Shown piece after piece: positions 1 through 3,532 of a stretch of 6,273 bases of DNA. A program made the translations under genes and the position numbers. This stretch comes from Planctomycetales bacterium (lineage in GTDB: Bacteria; Planctomycetota; Planctomycetia; Isosphaerales; Isosphaeraceae): the NCBI GenBank assembly GCA_027435495.1, contig DAHZZC010000048.1, positions 1 through 6,273 of the forward strand. The letters run 5' to 3'. The notes beneath the pieces were generated by a model that worked only from the letters and a program-made list of their open reading frames with translations, was not told where the DNA came from and searched no databases. Within the stretch, counting starts at the first letter, position 1. Each line of letters opens with the position of its first letter.

Positions 1-777
1 GACGAGGAGAACGCCCTGCCCCGCCTGGCCGACTGGCTGACTCGCGACAACCGCCAGTTCGACCGGAACCTCGTCAATCGGGTCTGGTTTCACCTGATCG
101 GACGTGGGATCGTCGACCCGGTGGACGACTTCCGCGACTCAAACCCACCGTCGAATCCCGAATTGCTGGAGAGCCTCACCGATCACTTCACCGGGAGCGG
201 TCGGCGGCTCCGGCCAACGGTGGCCTGGATCATGAAGTCGCGGACGTATCAGGTTTCGGCCCGTCCCGAGGCGACCAACGCCGAGGACGAATCGAACTTC
301 TCGCACGCGACGGTGAAACTGCTGCCGGCCGAGATTTTGCTCGACGCGATCAGCCAGGTACTGGAGGTCCCCGAGCGGTTCCGGCGCGCCCCGGGATCGC
401 TCCGCGCTGCCCAGCTTCCGGGCGCCGCCCCCGGCATCCCGTTCCTGAAAACCTTCGGCAAGCCCGAGCGGCTCCTCACCTGCGAGTGCGAGCGATCCGA
501 ATCGACAACGCTTGCGCAGGCGTTCCAGATGATCAACGGCCCGACCGTCCGCCGCAAGCTGGACGCCGAAGACAACCGGATCAGCCGCCTGCTGGCCGCG
601 CACCGCGACGACCGGTCGATCCTGAACGAACTCTACCTGGCGGCGCTCGGCCGCACGCCAACCCCAGCCGAACGCTCCACCGCGGACACCTACCTGCACC
701 ACCGCGACCGGCGCACCGCCTGGGAAGACATCGCCTGGGCCCTGCTCAACAGCAAGGAATTCCTCCTACGCCATTAA
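1..777 (+). CDS. PSD1 / DUF1553 domain protein, C-terminal part (5' end outside window)
   Basis: The reading frame is open from base 1 to a TAA at 775-777, giving 258 residues with no start in the window, so the gene is cut by the window edge. The visible part matches the planctomycete DUF1553 (PSD1) domain as I know it. It has a VNRVW stretch at visible residues 25-29, GRGIVDPVDDFRDSNPPSNP from about 34, SRTYQ at about 80-84, a CECER motif at 161-165, and the typical ending WALLNSKEFLLRH at 246-258. Full-length family members usually carry DUF1549 and often a cytochrome c-like domain upstream, and are predicted to be exported; none of that can be seen here. The biochemical role of the family is not established, and links to polymer degradation are only proposed. 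A DUF1501 gene follows on the same strand after 265 bases, which is the usual pairing. A GTG at 121 is in frame but lies inside the conserved domain, so it is not a real start. Confidence 0.93.
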   Translation, partial: DEENALPRLADWLTRDNRQFDRNLVNRVWFHLIGRGIVDPVDDFRDSNPPSNPELLESLTDHFTGSGRRLRPTVAWIMKSRTYQVSARPEATNAEDESNFSHATVKLLPAEILLDAISQVLEVPERFRRAPGSLRAAQLPGAAPGIPFLKTFGKPERLLTCECERSESTTLAQAFQMINGPTVRRKLDAEDNRISRLLAAHRDDRSILNELYLAALGRTPTPAERSTADTYLHHRDRRTAWEDIAWALLNSKEFLLRH

Positions 778-837
778 CCACGAATGATCAATGGGGATCA
801 GGAGGAACCACGAAAAACACGAAGGACACGAAAGTCA

Positions 838-897
838 GTGGTCCGTGGGGCGCAGTGGTCCGTGGTCGATGTGGTCGATGTGGTCGATGTGGTCCGT
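838..897. repeat. 9-bp minisatellite, unit GTGGTCGAT / GTGGTCCGT
   Basis: GTGGTCGAT occurs three times back to back (862-870, 871-879, 880-888) and is followed directly by the variant GTGGTCCGT (889-897). The same variant also stands at 838-846 and 855-863. The tract lies just inside the left arm of the inverted repeat. It is probably a slippage-prone tandem repeat, and I see no reading frame worth calling through it. Confidence 0.8.
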
Positions 898-900
898 AAG

Positions 901-975
901 GATTTCTCATTACAGTCAGCAATCAAACCAATCCTTTGATATTTAACTTTTGAATTCTCAATAAATCCGTCTTTT
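901..975. other. AT-rich island upstream of the DUF1501 gene
   Basis: Only 22 of 75 bases are G or C (29%), against the GC-rich composition of every gene in the window. It lies between the minisatellite and the right arm of the inverted repeat, 68 bases or more upstream of the DUF1501 ATG, so it may hold a promoter. The best sigma70-like pair, TTGATA at 936-941 and CAATAA at 959-964 with a 17-base spacer, has a poor -10 and is not called. Confidence 0.6.
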
Positions 976-1042
976 TTCGTGTCCTTCGTGTTTTTCGTGG
1001 TTGCTCCGATTCCGTTCCATCAGTGGTCGCGGGGGCACGGTC

Positions 1043-2425
1043 ATGCTGGGATGTCCGGAATACCGGCAGGCGGGGGGATGGACGCGGCGTCGGCTGATTC
1101 AGGCCGGTGTCGCGGGGATGGCCGGGCTGGCGCTTCCGTCGGCGCTTCGGGCGGGCGGGTCGGGTGCGCGGGCTCGGGCGCGGAACGTCATTTTTCTCCA
1201 CCAGTTTGGCGGGCCGTCGCACCTCGATACGTTCGACATGAAGCCGGACGCGCCCTCGGGGATCCGAGGCGAGTTTGCTCCGATTGCCTCGGCCCAGCCG
1301 GGTCTGAGCTTGACCGGGCACCTGCCCCGGTTCGCGACGGTCTTGCACCACTTCGCGCAGGTCCGGTCGGTCCACCACCGGATGCGGAACCACAACTCGG
1401 CGACCTATTACAGTCTGACCGGCCACGCGCCTCCGCTCGACGACATCCGCCTGCGTGACACCCAGGAGCTTTATCCGGCCTACGGCAGCACGGTGGCGAA
1501 GCTTCGGCCGTCGGACGATCCGGCGATCCCCTCATTCCTTTCGTTCCCGCACGTTTTGCGCGACGGGAGCGTGACCCCGGGCCAGCATGCCAGCTTCCTC
1601 GGCAAGCCGTATGACCCGTTCTTCATTGGCCAGGACCCGAACGAGTCGGATTTCCGCCTTCCCGAGCTGAGCCTGCCGTCGACGCTCGGGGTCGATCGCC
1701 TCGACGACCGCCGGGGCCTCCAGCAACTGATCGACCGGCAGGGCGATTTACTCTCGTGGTCGTCGACCGCCCAGGGGATCGACGCGTTTTATGCGAGGGC
1801 GTTGACGATGCTTGCCAGCCCTCGGGTGCGGCGGGCGTTCGACCTCGCGGATGAGCCGGATCGCCTCCGCGACGAGTACGGCCGGACCACCTACGGCCAG
1901 AGCTGCCTGCTGGCGCGTCGGCTGGTGGAGGCGGGCGTCCGGTTTGTGACGGTCTATTATTCGCAGTCGATCGGCGGCAAGGGGAACGGCGGCTGGGACA
2001 CGCATGGCGACAACTTCAACCAGCTCCGCGAGCGGCTGCTCCCGAACACCGACCGCGCCGTCCCGGCGCTGATCCGGGACCTGCATTCTCGGGGCCTGCT
2101 CGACGAGACGCTGATCGTCTGGATGGGCGAGTTTGGCCGGTCGCCGAAGGTCACGAACACCCGGCAATTCGGTCCCGACGGCCGCGACCACTGGCCGAAC
2201 TGCTACACGGTGCTTTTCGCCGGGGGCGGAGTCGTGCCGGGTGCGGTTCACGGGTCGAGCGATCGGATCGGGGCCTATCCGTCAACCGACCCGGTCTCAC
2301 CCGACGACATCGCCGCGACCATGTTCTGGGCGCTTGGGATCGACCCGGCCACCGAGGTCACCGACACCCTGGGCCGCCCGCTCCCGATCGCCGCCGGCAA
2401 GCCGATCACGGCGATCTTCGGTTGA
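1043..2425 (+). CDS. DUF1501 domain protein with twin-arginine-type leader
   Basis: This 460-residue protein has the length and motifs of the DUF1501 family, which is related in fold to sulfatases and alkaline phosphatases. Residues 13-37 (WTRRRLIQAGVAGMAGLA onward, ending ALRA) form a twin-arginine leader with a hydrophobic stretch, so export in folded form is likely. The mature part starts with NVIFLHQFGGPSHLDTFDMKP (48-68, here split across the conserved GGPSHLDTFD). It also has WDTHGDNF at 318-325, WMGEFGRSPKV at 360-370 and GRDHWPN at 380-386. The Asp, His and Glu residues in these blocks are the ones expected to bind metal in this superfamily, but activity and substrate are unknown. I chose the ATG at 1043, which has a G-rich stretch 7-13 bases upstream. 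The in-frame TTG at 1001 lies inside the repeat arm and would put 14 residues before the leader. The stop codon overlaps a 14-bp direct repeat. It follows the PSD1 gene in the usual planctomycete order and may be co-transcribed with it. Confidence 0.93.
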   Translation: MLGCPEYRQAGGWTRRRLIQAGVAGMAGLALPSALRAGGSGARARARNVIFLHQFGGPSHLDTFDMKPDAPSGIRGEFAPIASAQPGLSLTGHLPRFATVLHHFAQVRSVHHRMRNHNSATYYSLTGHAPPLDDIRLRDTQELYPAYGSTVAKLRPSDDPAIPSFLSFPHVLRDGSVTPGQHASFLGKPYDPFFIGQDPNESDFRLPELSLPSTLGVDRLDDRRGLQQLIDRQGDLLSWSSTAQGIDAFYARALTMLASPRVRRAFDLADEPDRLRDEYGRTTYGQSCLLARRLVEAGVRFVTVYYSQSIGGKGNGGWDTHGDNFNQLRERLLPNTDRAVPALIRDLHSRGLLDETLIVWMGEFGRSPKVTNTRQFGPDGRDHWPNCYTVLFAGGGVVPGAVHGSSDRIGAYPSTDPVSPDDIAATMFWALGIDPATEVTDTLGRPLPIAAGKPITAIFG

Positions 2426-2430
2426 GATCT

Positions 2431-2531
2431 GAACGGCACGTCCTGAAGCTTACAGGCGAGAATCTGGGTAATTTGGTGGGCCGCTCATTCTGCCCAGATT
2501 CTTGCCCATCTTCCTTGGGAACGTGCCATTC
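2431..2531. repeat. ~100-bp near-palindromic repeat, copy A
   Basis: The copy starts GAACGGCACGTCCTG and ends ACGTGCCATTC. These ends are inverted: the first 11 bases and the reverse complement of the last 11 match at 10 positions. Further inside, GCGAGAATCTGGGT (from 2456) pairs with ACCCAGATTC-type sequence around 2491-2504 at 12 of 14 positions, so the whole unit can fold into an imperfect hairpin. It starts 5 bases after the DUF1501 stop codon and could shape the 3' end of that mRNA. There is no T-tract to make it a standard terminator. Confidence 0.75.
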
Positions 2532-2558
2532 GGGTTTGACCCCTTTGAATCCATGAAG

Positions 2559-2645
2559 ACATGCAGGCGGGACGCCCGCGCTCCCGGACATGTGGGCGGG
2601 ACGCCCGCGCTCCCGGACATGTGGGCGGGACGCCCGCGCTCCCGG
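2559..2645. repeat. Three tandem 29-bp GC-rich units
   Basis: Units lie at 2559-2587, 2588-2616 and 2617-2645. Each starts ACATG, and the core GGCGGGACGCCCGCGCTCCC is identical in all three; the first unit differs only by CA in place of TG at positions 6-7. The core contains a small hairpin, GCGGG-ACG-CCCGC. Read in frame, the units give peptides such as GRDARAPG. I remember these as common in spurious planctomycete hypothetical proteins, so the open frames here should not be called genes. A 9-bp duplication, GGGAGAACC (2644-2652 and 2653-2661), follows. Confidence 0.85.
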
Positions 2646-2748
2646 GAGAACCGGGAGAACCAGTCTATCGCCGCTGCCATCGACTCTCTGGCCTCTTCTC
2701 AAGGGATCGGACACCTTTGGGCCTCCCGGGAGCGCGGGCGTCCCGCCC
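2623..2748. repeat. 26-bp perfect inverted repeat formed by the third tandem unit and a lone reversed copy
   Basis: Bases 2623-2648 (third tandem unit plus GAG) are the exact reverse complement of 2723-2748, which starts CTCCCGGGAGCGCGGGCGTC. The arms are 74 bases apart and could pair as a very stable GC-rich stem in RNA. The reversed copy is single, whereas the forward copies are tandem. Confidence 0.8.
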
Positions 2749-2810
2749 GCTCACACAGCCCGCCAGCCCCGCGAAGTCATGCAGGGCCTCTCTTGAAAGG
2801 GGTCCGATAC

Positions 2811-2910
2811 GAACGGCACGTCCTGTGGCTTCCAGGCGAAAATCTGGGCGATCTGGGGGACGCTTCTTCTGCCCAGACTCTTGCCCATCTTCCTTGGGGA
2901 CGTACCATTC
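2811..2910. repeat. ~100-bp near-palindromic repeat, copy B
   Basis: This is a second copy of the element at 2431-2531, in the same orientation and starting with the same GAACGGCACGTCCTG. By hand alignment the copies differ at about 14 positions plus one single-base gap (about 85% identity). The most conserved part is CTTGCCCATCTTCCTTGGG near the right end. It is also nearly palindromic: AATCTGGGC at 2841-2849 faces GCCCAGACT at 2871-2879. It is followed directly by the second copy of the 14-bp direct repeat. Confidence 0.75.
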
Positions 2911-2939
2911 GGTTGAGATCTCTTATTACGGCGGCAAGA

Positions 2940-3003
2940 AAGTCGGTCAGGCTTTCCAGCCAGACCCGCTCGAAACGGTCTGGCTGGAAAGCCTGACCGA
3001 CTT
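2940..3003. repeat. Perfect 27-bp palindromic hairpin with 10-base loop
   Basis: The left arm, AAGTCGGTCAGGCTTTCCAG onward, runs 2940-2966. The right arm at 2977-3003 is its exact reverse complement, and the loop is CGCTCGAAAC (2967-2976). Read as protein, the arms give VGQAFQPD and LESLTD, peptides I remember from many spurious planctomycete ORFs, so this is probably one member of a dispersed palindromic family. It ends 20 bases beyond the stop codon of the small minus-strand gene at 3024-3305 and could act as a 3' stem for its transcript. There is no T-run on either side, so it is not a standard terminator. Confidence 0.85.
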
Positions 3004-3023
3004 GAGCTTCTTCTTCGACGGCG

Positions 3024-3305
3024 TCATAAGTCCGATCCTCGCTCCCCGGCCGTCGGCACCACGGCGAGCCCTGCCTTGTCGAGCCGGCTGAGGATCACCG
3101 GCCAGTGCCGGGCGAGGCTGTGGTCATCCATCGTGTGGGTGCAGAGGATTGTCTCGCGGTCCTCTCGTCCAACGACCTTCACGCCCCCGGGCGCCCGGTG
3201 CAGCGCCCGTCGGACGGCGTTGACGCTTGGGGCGCGGACGAGGAACCTCCCAGCCGTCACCCCGTCCGGACAAATGGAGAAATCGACTTGATCCCCGGCG
3301 GTCAT
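3024..3305 (-). CDS. Small protein of unknown function, 93 residues
   Basis: I do not recognise a family. The protein is soluble-looking, with no signal peptide or membrane segment. It contains FLVRAPSVNAVRRALHRAPG (about residues 21-40), then KVVGREDRETILCTHTMDDH, and ends LSRLDKAGLAVVPTAGERGSDL. The alternation suggests a small alpha/beta fold, but that is inference. Support for coding: about 76 of 93 codons end in G or C, as expected for this genome, with balanced amino acid use. The ATG at 3303-3305 is the first possible one, because an in-frame TGA stands nine bases upstream. AAGGA occurs 12 bases before the ATG, a rather long spacing. The gene is divergent from tRNA-Glu with only 26 bases between them, so its own promoter would have to lie in or next to the tRNA gene. 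The tRNA promoter in turn overlaps its first codons. A 27-bp hairpin lies just past its stop. It could still be a chance frame. Confidence 0.6.
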   Translation of the reverse strand: MTAGDQVDFSICPDGVTAGRFLVRAPSVNAVRRALHRAPGGVKVVGREDRETILCTHTMDDHSLARHWPVILSRLDKAGLAVVPTAGERGSDL

Positions 3306-3315
3306 CGTGTATCAT
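3288..3315 (+). promoter_or_regulatory. Probable sigma70-type promoter of tRNA-Glu
   Basis: TTGATC at 3288-3293 (4 of 6 to the -35 consensus) and TATCAT at 3310-3315 (5 of 6 to the -10) are separated by 16 bases. Transcription would start about 3322, leaving a leader of about ten bases before the tRNA. The -35 and spacer overlap the first codons of the small minus-strand gene. Confidence 0.55.
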
Positions 3316-3331
3316 TATCCTTGTTCGATTC

Positions 3332-3404
3332 GCCCCCATCGTCTAGCGGCCTAGGATACTTGGTTCTCAGCCAAGGGACCGGGGTTCGAGTCCCCGTGGG
3401 GGTG
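3332..3404 (+). tRNA. tRNA-Glu (anticodon CTC)
   Basis: The 73 bases fold as a complete cloverleaf. The acceptor stem is GCCCCCA (3332-3338) with TGGGGGT (3397-3403), closing with a G1-U72 wobble, and the discriminator base is G. The D stem is GTCT/GGAT. The anticodon stem is CTTGG/CCAAG around loop TTCTCAG, with anticodon CTC at 3366-3368 reading GAG codons. The variable loop has four bases, and the T stem is CGGGG/CCCCG around TTCGAGT. The short variable loop and D-arm layout agree with bacterial tRNA-Glu. The 3' CCA is not encoded (CTT follows) and must be added after transcription. In many bacteria charged tRNA-Glu also supplies tetrapyrrole synthesis; nothing here shows whether this copy does. 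Confidence 0.97.
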
Positions 3405-3421
3405 CTTCCGAGAATTCTGAG

Positions 3422-3454
3422 AAGGCCGGGCCCGTGTGCCCGGCCTTGTGCTTT
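3422..3454 (+). terminator. Intrinsic terminator of tRNA-Glu
   Basis: AAGGCCGGGC (3422-3431) and GCCCGGCCTT (3438-3447) form a perfect 10-bp stem with a 6-base loop. GTGCTTTT follows, so the T-run is short and slightly displaced. It lies 17 bases past the tRNA 3' end. Confidence 0.75.
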
Positions 3455-3470
3455 TGATCGAGTTCTCGTG

Positions 3471-3519
3471 AAAATGGAAGTCGAAGGGAGGGGCGGCCGT
3501 TAGACCGCCCCTCCCTTCG
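3471..3519 (-). terminator. Terminator-like hairpin of the glutaminase-like gene
   Basis: Bases 3482-3496 and 3505-3519 are perfect inverted copies (15 bp, starting CGAAGGGAGGGGCGG) with an 8-base loop. The hairpin stands 13 bases past the stop codon of the minus-strand gene. On the minus strand the stem is followed by ACTTCCATTTT, so the T-run is weak. It faces the tRNA terminator, as expected between convergent units. Confidence 0.65.
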
Positions 3520-3532
3520 TTCATGCTGGGGC

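Larger units (their letters stand above)
801..1007. repeat. Perfect 28-bp inverted repeat (806-833 / 975-1002) between PSD1 and DUF1501 genes
   Basis: The left arm begins AACCACGAAAAACACGAAGG and runs 806-833. Its exact reverse complement occupies 975-1002. With one mismatch the arms extend to 801-833 and 975-1007. The arms consist of degenerate CACGAA units. A shorter fragment, TTAACCACGAA at 774-784, overlaps the PSD1 stop codon. From memory, CACGAA-rich repeats of this type are common between genes in planctomycetes and verrucomicrobia. The arms are 141 bases apart and could form a long stem in RNA or mark the ends of a small non-autonomous element. No function can be assigned from the sequence. 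Confidence 0.85.
2417..2921. mobile_element. Candidate non-autonomous element bracketed by a 14-bp direct repeat
   Basis: TTCGGTTGAGATCT occurs exactly at 2417-2430 and again at 2908-2921. The first copy spans the TGA of the DUF1501 gene. Immediately inside the two copies lie the two ~100-bp near-palindromes (2431-2531 and 2811-2910). Because each is nearly palindromic, they also act as inverted ends of the block. Inner flanks match in inverted sense too: GACCCCTTTGAA after the left one and TTGAAAGGGGTC before the right one match at 11 of 12 bases. No transposase is encoded, so any movement would need help from elsewhere. The direct repeat may be a target duplication or the result of recombination between repeats; this reading is inference. 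Confidence 0.4.

Noticed and set aside
936..964. Promoter TTGATA-17-CAATAA for the DUF1501 gene
   Set aside because: The -10 hexamer matches the consensus at only 2 of 6 positions, so it is noted only as part of the AT-rich island.
1001..1042. Upstream TTG start for the DUF1501 gene
   Set aside because: The TTG lies in the inverted-repeat arm. It adds 14 residues before a normal twin-arginine leader, and the ATG at 1043 is better placed.
1748..2251. Antisense frame of 167 codons opposite the DUF1501 gene
   Set aside because: It is a shadow of the conserved sense gene, with no recognisable motifs.
2559..2645. CRISPR array
   Set aside because: The 29-bp units abut each other without unique spacers, and there are no cas genes.
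2502..3091. Open frames on both strands through the repeat block (for example 2502-2996 and 2561-3091 on +, 2406-2714 on -)
   Set aside because: They are built from tandem and palindromic repeats, with low-complexity peptides such as GRDARAPG, and have no family resemblance.
3332..3404. tRNA-Glu as an integration (att) site
   Set aside because: I found no second copy of the tRNA 3' end in the window, and no integrase.
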